This document shows, piece after piece, positions 49,231 through 58,294 of a stretch of DNA of 64,000 bases. Both the position numbers and the translations under genes were made by a program. The DNA comes from Kocuria massiliensis. GTDB lineage: Bacteria; Actinomycetota; Actinomycetes; Actinomycetales; Micrococcaceae. The stretch lies in the NCBI RefSeq assembly GCF_900169715.1, contig NZ_LT835161.1, positions 620,001 to 684,000 of the forward strand, written 5' to 3'. The notes below the pieces were generated by a model, which did no database searches, had not been told where the DNA came from, and saw only the letters and a list, made by a program, of their open reading frames with translations. Position 1 is the stretch's first letter, and every line of letters starts with the position of its first letter.

Positions 49231-50265
49231 GTGGTGAAGCGTTGGTCAGTTTCGATTCTCGCCCTGGTGGCGAGCCTTGCGGTCGTGCTGACTGGTTGTT
49301 CCGGAGGCAACGGCGTCACCTCCGACCCCTCGGCGTCGGAATATCGAACTATCCGAATCGGTAAAGGGGTCTCACAAGAGACCGAGACGATCGCGTATTT
49401 GTACGCCGGAATTCTCCGGGACGCGGGGTATAAAACCGAAGTCATCGATACCCCGAAAAATCGGGAGGAATACGTCCGGACCATGAACGACGGCGGGGAT
49501 TCCTCGCCAGATATCGTGCCGGACTATTCCGGAAACCTGCTGCTCGATCTGACCCACGGTGGCAAAGACAATCCGCAGGCCACGGCCACACCGACTCCCA
49601 GCGAGAGCGACGGCACTAATCCGCGGGCGAGTGCATCGGCGACACCAACGCCCACACCCACGGCCGCATTCAACATTCACGGGATGTCTAGCAGCGATAT
49701 TTCGGCGACTTTGCCCAAAGTGTTGCCGAAAGAGGTAACCACGCTCAATGCCTCGTCGGCCGAGAATAAGGATGCCTTGGTGGTCAATAGGATTACGGCC
49801 GCCAAGTACAAGCTTTCCACCATCGCCGACTTGACGGGTCAGTGCAAAAACCTGACCTTTGGTGTTCCGACCGGGTTCCCCGCGAAAACGTACGGGGCGC
49901 AGGGCCTCAAGGACTTGTACGGGTGCACTCCCAAGAAATTCGTGGAGGTCGACAGCCAAGAGGACCTGTCCCATAAGCTTGCCGCCGGCGAAGTGGACGT
50001 GGCCGACATTTTCACGGCATCGGGCTCCATCCCGGAAAATAACTACCTCATTTTGGAGGACCCCAAAGCCAATTTTGTGGCGCAACAGGTGACCCCCATT
50101 ATTCGGGAGAGCGACGTTCCCGATTCGGCCAAGGACGCCATCAATTCGCTGTCGGGCAAGATCGGCACCTCTGATCTGGTTTTCTTGGACCAACTGACCT
50201 CTGGTGACCAGCCGATTTCATCCGAGGATGCTGCGTCGTTCTGGCTTCGAGAAAACAAGGGCTAA
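49231..50265 (+). CDS. OpuAC-type (glycine betaine/choline-like) substrate-binding lipoprotein
   Basis: The 344-residue protein has a signal peptide with lipobox LTGC (Cys at about 23), so it is probably a lipid-anchored binding protein. The N-lobe IRIGKGVSQETETIAYLYAGIL and the later C-lobe regions resemble quaternary-amine binding proteins of ABC importers. A Thr/Pro/Ser-rich stretch (about 112-145) separates them and looks inserted. No permease or ATPase gene is adjacent, so it is an orphan. Two adjacent GTG codons (49231 and 49234) follow GAGGAG; the second has the better spacing. Confidence 0.82.
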   Translation: MVKRWSVSILALVASLAVVLTGCSGGNGVTSDPSASEYRTIRIGKGVSQETETIAYLYAGILRDAGYKTEVIDTPKNREEYVRTMNDGGDSSPDIVPDYSGNLLLDLTHGGKDNPQATATPTPSESDGTNPRASASATPTPTPTAAFNIHGMSSSDISATLPKVLPKEVTTLNASSAENKDALVVNRITAAKYKLSTIADLTGQCKNLTFGVPTGFPAKTYGAQGLKDLYGCTPKKFVEVDSQEDLSHKLAAGEVDVADIFTASGSIPENNYLILEDPKANFVAQQVTPIIRESDVPDSAKDAINSLSGKIGTSDLVFLDQLTSGDQPISSEDAASFWLRENKG

Positions 50266-50346
50266 GGGGTTCACGAAGGCGTCATCTAGACGCGAGACGG
50301 ATGACACACCACCTCATACACGGCGACGAGGGGTAATCTGTCCGAC

Positions 50347-51567
50347 ATGGCACAATTCCGGCAGTCGCAAAAGCTGAACAACGTCCTCTACGACATCCGA
50401 GGACCGGTACTCGAAGAGGCCGAGAAAATGGAGGCGCAGGGGCATCGCATCCTCCGCCTCAACATCGGTAACCCGGCACCTTTCGGTTTCGAGGCGCCCG
50501 ACGCCGTCATGATGGACATGATCCGTCATCTGCCGGAAGCCCAGGGGTATTCGGATTCGCGGGGAATCTATTCGGCGCGAACGGCCGTGGTGCAGTACTA
50601 CCAGACGCGTGGAATCCGGAACCTGGAAACGAACGACGTATACATCGGCAACGGTGTCTCTGAAATGATCACGCTGTCTTTGCAGGCGCTGTGCAACCCC
50701 GGGGACGAGATTTTGGTTCCGTCTCCGGACTACCCGCTGTGGACGGCCTCGGTCGCGCTGTCCGGTGGTACGCCCGTGCACTACCGTTGCGATGAAGAGA
50801 ACGGGTGGGATCCAGACGTCGAAGACCTCGAATCCAAGATCACGCCTCAGACCAAGGGCATCGTGGTGATCAACCCGAACAATCCGACGGGCGCGGTGTA
50901 CTCCCGGGAGACTCTGCAGCGCATCGTGGAGGTCGCCCGGAAACACGAGCTGATCCTCTTCTCGGACGAGATCTACGAGAAAATCACGTACGACGACGCT
51001 TCGATGATCAACACTGCGTCGCTCGCCGGGGAAGACGTCCTCTGCCTGACCTATTCAGGCCTGTCCAAGGCTTATCGTGTGGCGGGGTACCGCGCGGGAT
51101 GGCTGGCCATCACCGGTCCCATGTGGAAGGCCAGTGACTACGTAGAGGGCATCAAACTTTTGGCGAATATGCGCATGTGCGCCAATGTTCCGGCGCAGCA
51201 TGCGATTCAGACGGCTTTGGGCGGTTACCAGTCCATCAATGATTTGATCCTGCCGGGTGGCCGTCTCAAGGAGCAGCGCGACATTGCGTATCGAAAGCTC
51301 AACGAGATTGACGGGGTCACCTGCCAGCAGGCCCAGGGTGCTCTCTATCTCTTCCCGAAACTCGACGTGGAAAAGTTCGGGATTCACGACGACGAGAGAT
51401 TCGCCTTGGACTTGCTCAAGGAACAGAAGATCCTCGTCAGTCACGGCACGGCCTTCAACTGGGAGGCCCCGGACCACTTCCGCTTGGTGACTTTGCCGGA
51501 TGTGCAAACCCTCGATACGGCCATCGACCGCATTGGGGAATTCCTCAGCGGATATCACCAGAGCTGA
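50347..51567 (+). CDS. alaA: alanine (glutamate-pyruvate) aminotransferase, AlaA-like
   Basis: This class I PLP aminotransferase of 406 residues is most like AlaA/Aat-type enzymes that make alanine from pyruvate and glutamate. It begins FRQSQKLNNVLYDIRGPVLEEA and has NIGNPAPFGFEAPDA, VINPNNPTGAVYS, the PLP lysine in YSGLSKAYRVAGYRAGW, and a normal C-terminus. TAATCT (50334-50339) lies 7 nt before the ATG, suggesting a leaderless transcript. It converges on xseB with 43 bp between. Confidence 0.9.
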   Translation: MAQFRQSQKLNNVLYDIRGPVLEEAEKMEAQGHRILRLNIGNPAPFGFEAPDAVMMDMIRHLPEAQGYSDSRGIYSARTAVVQYYQTRGIRNLETNDVYIGNGVSEMITLSLQALCNPGDEILVPSPDYPLWTASVALSGGTPVHYRCDEENGWDPDVEDLESKITPQTKGIVVINPNNPTGAVYSRETLQRIVEVARKHELILFSDEIYEKITYDDASMINTASLAGEDVLCLTYSGLSKAYRVAGYRAGWLAITGPMWKASDYVEGIKLLANMRMCANVPAQHAIQTALGGYQSINDLILPGGRLKEQRDIAYRKLNEIDGVTCQQAQGALYLFPKLDVEKFGIHDDERFALDLLKEQKILVSHGTAFNWEAPDHFRLVTLPDVQTLDTAIDRIGEFLSGYHQS

Positions 51568-51610
51568 GGCAACCGGGGCCCGCCCTCCGTGCCCTGCTAA
51601 ACCGCGGTAG

Positions 51611-51862
51611 CTACGATGCCGTCCCCTCACCGGAATCCGCCTGGGCACGACGTTCTTTCGCCGCGTCCAGGCGGTTTTTTGCGCCGTCTAACCATTCTTC
51701 GCAGCGCTGAGCCAAGGCCTCGCCGCGCTCCCACAGAGCGAGTGAATCTTCCAGGCTCGAAGTGCCGGATTCTAGGCGCGAAACGATGCTCATGAGTTCT
51801 TCGCGAGCCTGTTCGTAACTGAGCTCGTCGACGGATGGAGTGGATTTTTCCTGGTCGTTCAT
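51611..51862 (-). CDS. xseB: exodeoxyribonuclease VII small subunit
   Basis: XseB binds XseA to form exonuclease VII, which degrades single-stranded DNA. The 83-residue protein has the conserved core [37 protein letters not shown], with a helical hairpin typical of the family. It lies 112 bp downstream of xseA on the same strand, a wider gap than usual; that gap contains GT-rich sequence and no gene. Confidence 0.94.
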   Translation of the reverse strand: MNDQEKSTPSVDELSYEQAREELMSIVSRLESGTSSLEDSLALWERGEALAQRCEEWLDGAKNRLDAAKERRAQADSGEGTAS

Positions 51863-51974
51863 GGCTGGAGGCCTTTCGTCAGGGTGAATGGTGGTTGGTT
51901 GGTCTGTTCGTTACAGGCAGCCAGGCGGGTGGATCGGACGATGTCGGTGTTTGTGCTGGCGGTGCTTGAGGTGG

Positions 51975-53309
51975 TTACTGGTCTCGAGGGTCATCGGTGT
52001 GTAGGTCCTCGACGGTGGCGTCGAATCCACCCGACGCGACTCTGACCCGGATCGAAGAACCTGAGCCCAGCGCGGAAGCTTCCCTGACGACGTCGCCGGT
52101 AGAGGCATCCTGGACCACGGCGTATCCGCGGTCCAATGTTTTTTGCGGGGACAGCGAACGTACCCGAGAGCGCAGGTGCGCCACGGATTCCCGATGCCGT
52201 TCCAAGGAAACCGTGACGGCCCGGAAAGCCCTCTGACGTGCAGCGTCGGTCTCTTCCTCCCGCGCCATGAGCATGGTTTCTGGATGAGCGAGCACCGGCC
52301 GCGATCGAAACTGGGCGAGTGCTTGGGCCTCTCGGTCCAGGTACGTTCGGAGGGTCCGCTCGGTCGCGGCTCGGGCCTGAGCGATACGAAGCCGTTCCTC
52401 TTCGACGTCGGGCACGACCGTTTTCCCGGCGTCCGTGGGGGTGGAAGCCCGCCAGTCCGCGACATAGTCCAGCAAGGGTTGGTCGGCTTCGTGCCCAATG
52501 GCCGAGATGACCGGGGTATTGGCTTGGTACACGGCTCGGATCATGCCTTCTTCGCTGAAGGGCAACAGGTCCTCGAGGGCGCCGCCGCCGCGGGCAATGA
52601 CGATGACGTCCACGGCGTCGTCCGCGTCCAGTTCTCGAAGGGCGCCCGTGACCTGCGAGAGCGCATGAACGCCCTGCACGGCAACTTCACGCACTTCAAA
52701 GTGAGCACCCGGCCATCGGAGCCGCGCATTGCGAATGACGTCTTTCTCGGCGTCGGAATCGCGACCGGTAATGAGCCCGATGCGCTGGGGGAGCACCGGT
52801 AGCGGCTTCTTATGGGCAGGGTCGAAAAGGCCTTCCGCTTGTAGGCTTCGACGGAGCCTTTCGATGCGTTCCAGCATGTCTCCGAGGCCGACCTGGCGAA
52901 TTCCGCTCCCGAGCATCGATAATCGACCGGTCTTGGTCCAGAAATCGGGCTTCAGTCGCACGACCACACGCATGCCGTGTGCGAGCTCCCCATCCACCAT
53001 GGCCGTCTCCCGGGGGAAAAGGCTCACCGGCACCGAGATTTCTTCTTCGAGGTCCCGGAGCGTGAGGTATGTGACACGGGCGCGTTTCTTCAGCTCGATG
53101 ATCTGCCCTTCGACCCACATCGCGTCGCACCGAGCGATGTATTGGTGCATTTTTTGGGAGAGCATGTGGAGGGGCCAAGGGTTCTCAGGTGTGGTCTCTC
53201 TGGCCAGGGCGGCCAGCTCACGCTCGCCGGAGGGTTCATGATGGCCAGAGCCCTCTGGAACGGGCGGGAAGGAGGACTCTGAGGGTCCCGAAGTTTTGGG
53301 GTTACTCAT
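51975..53309 (-). CDS. xseA: exodeoxyribonuclease VII large subunit
   Basis: XseA is the catalytic subunit of exonuclease VII. The 444-residue protein has an N-terminal OB-fold (about 50-150, with QIIELKKRARVTYLTLRD), the catalytic region GLITGRDSDAEKDV and VIVIARGGGALEDLLPFSEE, IGHEADQPLLDYVADWRASTPT, and a coiled-coil C-terminus ending in LDRGYAVVQDASTG. All signature segments are present. A LexA-type box lies 115 bp upstream of its start. Confidence 0.95.
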   Translation of the reverse strand: MSNPKTSGPSESSFPPVPEGSGHHEPSGERELAALARETTPENPWPLHMLSQKMHQYIARCDAMWVEGQIIELKKRARVTYLTLRDLEEEISVPVSLFPRETAMVDGELAHGMRVVVRLKPDFWTKTGRLSMLGSGIRQVGLGDMLERIERLRRSLQAEGLFDPAHKKPLPVLPQRIGLITGRDSDAEKDVIRNARLRWPGAHFEVREVAVQGVHALSQVTGALRELDADDAVDVIVIARGGGALEDLLPFSEEGMIRAVYQANTPVISAIGHEADQPLLDYVADWRASTPTDAGKTVVPDVEEERLRIAQARAATERTLRTYLDREAQALAQFRSRPVLAHPETMLMAREEETDAARQRAFRAVTVSLERHRESVAHLRSRVRSLSPQKTLDRGYAVVQDASTGDVVREASALGSGSSIRVRVASGGFDATVEDLHTDDPRDQ

Positions 53310-53423
53310 GGTTCATACCTATCGTCTCCACCTGAAGGTCGGTGCCGCGCGGCGGAACATTGCCGCTCCGTTGTGCATTCCTCAGCCTCCAAGGGCCAAA
53401 ATACGTACTTACCCACAACACAC

Positions 53424-53439
53424 TCGAAGATACGTTCGA
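53424..53439. promoter_or_regulatory. LexA/SOS-box-like palindrome
   Basis: TCGAAG-ATAC-GTTCGA at 53424-53439 matches the actinobacterial LexA consensus TCGAAC-N4-GTTCGA with one mismatch. It lies between the divergent xseA (115 bp away) and the membrane protein gene (127 bp away). Binding is inferred. Confidence 0.5.
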
Positions 53440-53566
53440 ATGCTGTGGTGCGCAACCATTTCATCGTATCCGGGTGCCTTGCGTGGAAGCGTGGCGTTGG
53501 GCATGTCAGCTGTCCAGAAAGGCCGAGCAAGTGGGCGGTGGGGTGCGGAGCAATTATGGTTGCTGT

Positions 53567-54499
53567 ATGCCCCCTACCGCTGGATCTCACCCTGTTCGCT
53601 GGACGCTCTCGGTTCTGTGCACGCTCGCGGCCATCGTTCTCGCGACGGTAACCGTCGCTCTGTCTTGGTTTAGCTCGACCATCGTCGACAAGGGCCATTT
53701 TGGTGACGCAGCCGCCGACGTCGTGACCGACCAAAATTTCCGGGACGAGTTGTCGAACCATGTCACGGACGACGTCATGGCCTCCGATACCGTGAAGGGT
53801 TTCCTGGGTGACGGTTCGGCCTCTGGGCTGTTGTCTGGGCCCAAGAATGCGCTGCGTGCCACGGCCCAGGGCGTGGTGCATTCGGCCGTGTCGAACACCG
53901 TCAACTCGGATGAATTCCGGTCGGTGTGGGCGGACACGGCAGATGCGACCCATGACGCAAATTTTGGGTCCTCTCCGTCGTCGACTTTGGTTTTGGATGC
54001 GAGTCCGTTTTACGACGAAATCAACAATCGGGTTCACGACGTGCTCCATGTGGATTTGGGTCTAAACCAAGGTGACCATCGCGTCGCCTTAGAACAAAAG
54101 ACGAATGACCAAGGGGAGGGGGAAACCGCGAGCCTTCTGCACAAGGCACAGCACATGACGTCGGCGGCGCCGGTGTTGGGAACGCTGGCAGGCTTGTTGG
54201 CCCTCGCGGCGGGGGTCATCGCGCCGAGGGGCAAGCTCCTCATGGTGGCGATGGCATCAGCCGGCGCTGCCCTACTCACGTGGGCTTCCATGTCGCTCCT
54301 CGGTAATAGATTCAACGATTCGTTGGCTGATGTGGCCGGAACGGGCGGGCTCATCTCGCAGCACCTGGGTCGCGCCCTGACGGAGAATATTCAGCCGTGG
54401 ACCTTGACGACGCTTGGCATCGGATTGGGCTTAGCGGTCATCCTGGTGATCCTCCAGGTTTTGACGGGCCCGCGGGGAGACACCAAACACGTCTTCTGA
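53567..54499 (+). CDS. integral membrane protein of unknown function
   Basis: The 310-residue protein has one N-terminal helix (about 10-32), an extracytoplasmic region of about 165 residues with FGDAAADVVTDQNFRDELSNHVTDDVMA, and three or four helices after residue 195. The layout recalls actinobacterial membrane proteins with a region of the form 'RYVxTVAPLAxDPxVQxAxAxxVT'. No function is known. TATGGT (53555-53560) lies 6 nt before the ATG, implying a leaderless mRNA; the upstream extension to 53342 is not supported. It overlaps the end of convergent rmuC by 69 bp. Confidence 0.75.
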   Translation: MPPTAGSHPVRWTLSVLCTLAAIVLATVTVALSWFSSTIVDKGHFGDAAADVVTDQNFRDELSNHVTDDVMASDTVKGFLGDGSASGLLSGPKNALRATAQGVVHSAVSNTVNSDEFRSVWADTADATHDANFGSSPSSTLVLDASPFYDEINNRVHDVLHVDLGLNQGDHRVALEQKTNDQGEGETASLLHKAQHMTSAAPVLGTLAGLLALAAGVIAPRGKLLMVAMASAGAALLTWASMSLLGNRFNDSLADVAGTGGLISQHLGRALTENIQPWTLTTLGIGLGLAVILVILQVLTGPRGDTKHVF

Positions 54500-55696
54500 G
54501 GATTCGGTTCCGGACGTGGGGCCTTCTCCGTAAAATTCGGGGGCAGCAAGCGGTTTGGGGCTTGATTCAACCGGACGGACGGTCAGTCGGTCGTCATCCG
54601 GACGCGTTGCGTCTAAATCATTGATGCGTCGGGCCGTCACCAGCACGCGTGACTCCAACGAGCCGAGCATGGAGTTGTAGGCTTCAACGCTTTTGGTCAG
54701 AGACCGCCCCATAGTCCCGAGGTGACCACCGACGGTCGCGAGCCGTTCGTAGAGTTGCCGCGAGAGCTGAAGCAGGTCGCGCGCATTCTGGGAAATGGCC
54801 TCTTGCCGCCACGACAGCGCAACGGCTTTGAGCGATGCGAGCAATGAGACTGGAGAAACGAGGGCAACGCCTTTCCCCGAGGCGTAGTCCAGAAGGGTCG
54901 CATCAGAGCGCAATGCGGCGGAGAGGGCGGACTCCATCGGTAGAAAGCAGAGCACCATCTCTGGTGACGTTTCCCGCGAATCCCAGTACCTCTTAGACGC
55001 GAGGGCATCCACATGCGAACGGACCGCCTTCGCATGTTTGGCCTCCCACGCGGCTTTTTCCGATTCGTCATCGGCCTCTTGCGACTCCAGGTACGCGTTC
55101 AGTGGAGCCTTCGAATCCAGGACGATTTCTTTTCCTTGGGGCAAGGAAACGACCATATCCGGGCGGACGCGACGAACCGTGCCGGACGAATCCGGCGCCT
55201 CGGAGCTGACCTGTTCCGAATAGGAAACGTGCGGTGCCATGCCCGCGGCCTCGACGACGCGTCGAAGCTGAGTTTCGCCCCACGAACCTCGCGCCGAGGT
55301 TGAACGCAATGCACTCGAGAGATGGTGGGTGGATTCTCGGAGGTCATCCTGACCGCGTCGGGTAACCTCCAACGCTTCGCGTACCGAGCCAAACTGGTCC
55401 GCTCGCTCGCGTTCCATGAGCCTAACGTGTTGCTCCACGGTGGCGAGCTGAGTCTTGACGGGCGCCAGCGCTCGCAGAACATCCTGATCAGTTCGGGCTC
55501 GTTCTTCCAGGGCCTCCACACGTTCTGACAGCAGGCGCTTTCCCTCGAGGGCGGCGGCGAGCTCCGAGGACAGGCGCGCATTCTCCTGTTCGAGGTCAGG
55601 CCCATATTGCGGGCGGCGTCGACCAAGCACGAAGCCGACGACTCCGCCCACAACTAGGGCAAGGAGGGCGATCAACACAAGGGGAAGAGTATTCAT
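54431..55696 (-). CDS. rmuC: DNA recombination protein RmuC
   Basis: RmuC is a PD-(D/E)XK-fold membrane-anchored protein implicated in limiting DNA inversions. The 421-residue product has an N-terminal membrane helix (about 5-25), a coiled coil (30-130), then the nuclease-like core with GSWGETQLRRVVEAAGM, VRPDMVVSLPQGKEIVLDSKAPLNAYL and VLCFLPMESALSAAL, matching the family. A disordered tail ends the protein. The ATG at 55696 gives the right N-terminal helix. The 3' end overlaps the convergent membrane protein gene by 69 bp. Confidence 0.9.
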   Translation of the reverse strand: MNTLPLVLIALLALVVGGVVGFVLGRRRPQYGPDLEQENARLSSELAAALEGKRLLSERVEALEERARTDQDVLRALAPVKTQLATVEQHVRLMERERADQFGSVREALEVTRRGQDDLRESTHHLSSALRSTSARGSWGETQLRRVVEAAGMAPHVSYSEQVSSEAPDSSGTVRRVRPDMVVSLPQGKEIVLDSKAPLNAYLESQEADDESEKAAWEAKHAKAVRSHVDALASKRYWDSRETSPEMVLCFLPMESALSAALRSDATLLDYASGKGVALVSPVSLLASLKAVALSWRQEAISQNARDLLQLSRQLYERLATVGGHLGTMGRSLTKSVEAYNSMLGSLESRVLVTARRINDLDATRPDDDRLTVRPVESSPKPLAAPEFYGEGPTSGTESSEDVFGVSPRARQNLEDHQDDR

Positions 55697-55764
55697 GGCA
55701 TCTACTGTGCCAGCAGGGACTGACAAGTTAAGAACGAGCGTCCTCGACCGCAGAGAGTAGTGGC

Positions 55765-56376
55765 TCAGAGCCACCCGTTGTCTTGGGCCGTCCGGGCCGC
55801 TTCGTGTCGATTATTGGCGTTCGTTTTGCGAATCACCGAGGAGAGATGATTGCGCACGGTCCCGGTGGATAGATGAACGGCGGCGGCAATGGACTTGACG
55901 TCCGATGCCGTCAACGCGGCGCGGCACACATCGACCTCCCGTTCCGTGAGGGGGTTGTCTTGGCTGAAGAGGGATTCTTCCGCCAGCGATGGGTCGATGA
56001 CCTTGAGACCGGAATGCACCCGGCGAACAGCTTCGGCTAGCTGCCCCGGAGGAGTATCTTTCACGACGAACCCTTGGACCCCTGCGGTCAGCGCGCGTTT
56101 GAGGTAACCGGGGCGTCCGAAGGTCGTCACGATGATGACGGAGCACGGAGATCCGGCCTCTTTGAGTGCTTCGGCTGCTTCGAGCCCCGTCATGCCGGGC
56201 ATCTCGATGTCTAACAGAGCCACGTCGACGGCGTGCTCCCGGACTGCGGCGAGAACGTCGTCCCCTCTGCCGACCTCAGCCACGACGTCGATGTCCGGTT
56301 CTGCACTGAGTAAAGCGCTGAGGGCGCCGCGAATCAGGTGCTGATCGTCGGCTATTAAGACTCGAATGGTGTTCAT
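55765..56376 (-). CDS. NarL/DesR-family response regulator
   Basis: A 203-residue response regulator has an N-terminal receiver domain with phospho-acceptor Asp56 in ALLDIEMPGMTG, and a C-terminal LuxR-type helix-turn-helix, LTEREVDVCRAALTASDVKSIAAAVHLSTGTVRNHLSSVIRK. Its start overlaps the kinase stop by 4 bp (ATGA), so the pair is coupled. The neighbouring ABC transporter is the likely regulon target, as for DesKR-like systems linked to ABC-2 transporters. Confidence 0.94.
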   Translation of the reverse strand: MNTIRVLIADDQHLIRGALSALLSAEPDIDVVAEVGRGDDVLAAVREHAVDVALLDIEMPGMTGLEAAEALKEAGSPCSVIIVTTFGRPGYLKRALTAGVQGFVVKDTPPGQLAEAVRRVHSGLKVIDPSLAEESLFSQDNPLTEREVDVCRAALTASDVKSIAAAVHLSTGTVRNHLSSVIRKTNANNRHEAARTAQDNGWL

Positions 56377-57506
56377 GTTGCTTCCAAAGGTTTGTGGTCT
56401 CCGGTCATGGTGACCAAGAGCCGGGTTCCTGGGTCCCGTTCGGAGGACGAGTGACGTTGTGGATCAAGCGGGCCAATGAGAAGTGTGCCGCCCGATTCTT
56501 CGACCCTCGCACGCAAACCGGCGAGTCCGTTGCCTTCGTCGCTTCGGATGCCGACGCCGTCGTCCTCGACCTGAAGTTTCTCCGGCGTCACGATCACACG
56601 ACAATGCGAGGCACCAGAATGCCGCACCACGTTGGTCACCGCCTCCCGGAGTGCCCATGAAAATAAGGAGGCGTTGACGCCGGGTAGTTGGAGGGCCGCC
56701 TGGGCATCGGGGAGATCCGCAGTGATTCCCGTGGTTTCTAAGGCGCGACGGGCCGCCTCCACTTCGCCACCAAAATCGGGTCGTCGTAATCGAGTCACGG
56801 TCGATCGAACGTCGGATAGCGCCACACGGGAAAGGCGAGAGATCTCCAGAATTTCGTCGCGTGAACCGTCAGGGTCGGTCTCCAAGAGCTTTGCGGCGAC
56901 CTCAGCCTTGAGATTGATGACCGTCAGTGAATGGCCCAAGAGGTCGTGAACGTCTCGGGCCACTTTTTCGCGTTCCCCGGAGACGGCTAGGCGACTTCTG
57001 AGTTCTCGGCTCGTTTCTTCGCGCCGAGCGACCGTCGCGATGATCATGATGATGATCGAACCGATCATGGTGCCGGCCGTCGAGTAGAGCAACGAGATTC
57101 CATTTTCCGCCCACCGAACCAGTCCCAGCGTGGATGCGCACATGATGACCGCCGACGCGGAAATTCCGACAGCCGGAGGGAGTGTAAACATGCAGGCAGC
57201 CACAAAATACGGCGTCAGGTTGAAGACCCAATGGCCCACAAAAGTCGCGATCCATAAGGCGGTGAGGGCCATCATGGTGTACCAGAGGATGAGCCACGGA
57301 TAGTGGCGTCTCGTGGGAAACATCCTGGCGTATCCGAAACCTACAACGTAAACGACGGCGAAGAGCGCGATGACCAATAGTCCGCTGATCACCCATCCGG
57401 TGGAGTTGCCTCGGGTGAGGAGTGACCCAATGGGGAACGCGAGGAAGATGAGCCAGACGCCGGCCTGGATCGCGTGGCTGATGCTGAAGTGGGGCAGTCG
57501 GCTCAA
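56373..57506 (-). CDS. DesK-family sensor histidine kinase
   Basis: The 377-residue kinase has five or six membrane helices in residues 15-160, then a HisKA_3 dimerisation domain with the phospho-acceptor in REKVARDVHDLLGHSLTV, and a HATPase domain with WALREAVTNVVRHSGA and DDGVGI...GNGLAGLRARV. The TTG at 57506 is preferred: AAGGGA lies 6 nt upstream and the TTGA overlaps the permease stop by 4 bp. The ligand is unknown; DesK-type proteins often sense membrane state. Confidence 0.92.
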   Translation of the reverse strand: MSRLPHFSISHAIQAGVWLIFLAFPIGSLLTRGNSTGWVISGLLVIALFAVVYVVGFGYARMFPTRRHYPWLILWYTMMALTALWIATFVGHWVFNLTPYFVAACMFTLPPAVGISASAVIMCASTLGLVRWAENGISLLYSTAGTMIGSIIIMIIATVARREETSRELRSRLAVSGEREKVARDVHDLLGHSLTVINLKAEVAAKLLETDPDGSRDEILEISRLSRVALSDVRSTVTRLRRPDFGGEVEAARRALETTGITADLPDAQAALQLPGVNASLFSWALREAVTNVVRHSGASHCRVIVTPEKLQVEDDGVGIRSDEGNGLAGLRARVEESGGTLLIGPLDPQRHSSSERDPGTRLLVTMTGDHKPLEAT

Positions 57507-58267
57507 GGGCGTCCCTTCTGGCGCTGGCCTAGTAAGGCGCAGAGCCCTGCGAAGATCAGGGTCCACGCGAGGACATTAGCAATCGAGTACCAGAGAGGAT
57601 CGGTCACCATTCCGCTTCCGTCGCTAATGGACTGGATGCCTTCACTCAGAGGATAGCGCGCCAGCGTCGAAGGGCCGTACATCGGCGTAAAGCGAGCAAA
57701 TCCTAGGAGAAACTCCGGTAACGGAGAGAAGGCATTGCCGAGAAACGCCAGAATGACGAGCCCGGTACTGGAAATCGACACCGCTGAGTCGGAGCGGAAA
57801 AGTAATCCGAAAATCATGCCGTAAAAGCCGAATGGTAATGAGACCACAACGGAGATGAGGGCGGCGGAAATCCATTGGCCCAGGGGCATATCGGCCACCG
57901 TGAAAATGCCCGCGATATTCACCGCGGCCACCGGCAGGGCGGCGCGCACCAGGATGATGATGGCTTTCGACATCAGCATGGACCCCGTAGACAGCGGCGT
58001 CAGCGCAATCTGGCGGCCCCAGCCAGTGGTTTGTTCGACGACGACGTTGCCCACCGTGGAACACGCGGCAATGACGCCACCGTAGGTCGCCATCCCGATC
58101 ATCACGTAGGCGCCCACATTGCCGTCATTCAGGGGCATATCGGAGTAATTCTGCATGGCGCCGAAAAGGAGATAGAACAGGACCGGTAAGACAATCGAGA
58201 AAAAGAGTCCCGAACGGTCGGCGAGTATTCGACGCAGATCGATGGCGGTATAGAGCGCGAAGTTCAT
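57503..58267 (-). CDS. ABC-2 type transporter permease
   Basis: The 254-residue membrane protein has six helices in the layout of ABC-2 permeases, starting MNFALYTAIDLRRILADRSGLFFSIVLPVLFYLLFG and including GGVIAACSTVGNVVVEQTTGWGRQIALTPLS. It forms the exporter with the ATPase encoded 27 bp upstream. Substrate unknown. It overlaps the kinase gene by 4 bp, joining transporter and two-component genes in one operon. Confidence 0.9.
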   Translation of the reverse strand: MNFALYTAIDLRRILADRSGLFFSIVLPVLFYLLFGAMQNYSDMPLNDGNVGAYVMIGMATYGGVIAACSTVGNVVVEQTTGWGRQIALTPLSTGSMLMSKAIIILVRAALPVAAVNIAGIFTVADMPLGQWISAALISVVVSLPFGFYGMIFGLLFRSDSAVSISSTGLVILAFLGNAFSPLPEFLLGFARFTPMYGPSTLARYPLSEGIQSISDGSGMVTDPLWYSIANVLAWTLIFAGLCALLGQRQKGRP

Positions 58268-58294
58268 GAGGAGTCCTTGGGTAGGGGAGAACGG

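Noticed and set aside
51863-51974. A small gene between xseA and xseB
   Set aside because: The 112-bp gap is GT-rich and holds no frame with a ribosome-binding site; it appears to be an untranslated spacer.
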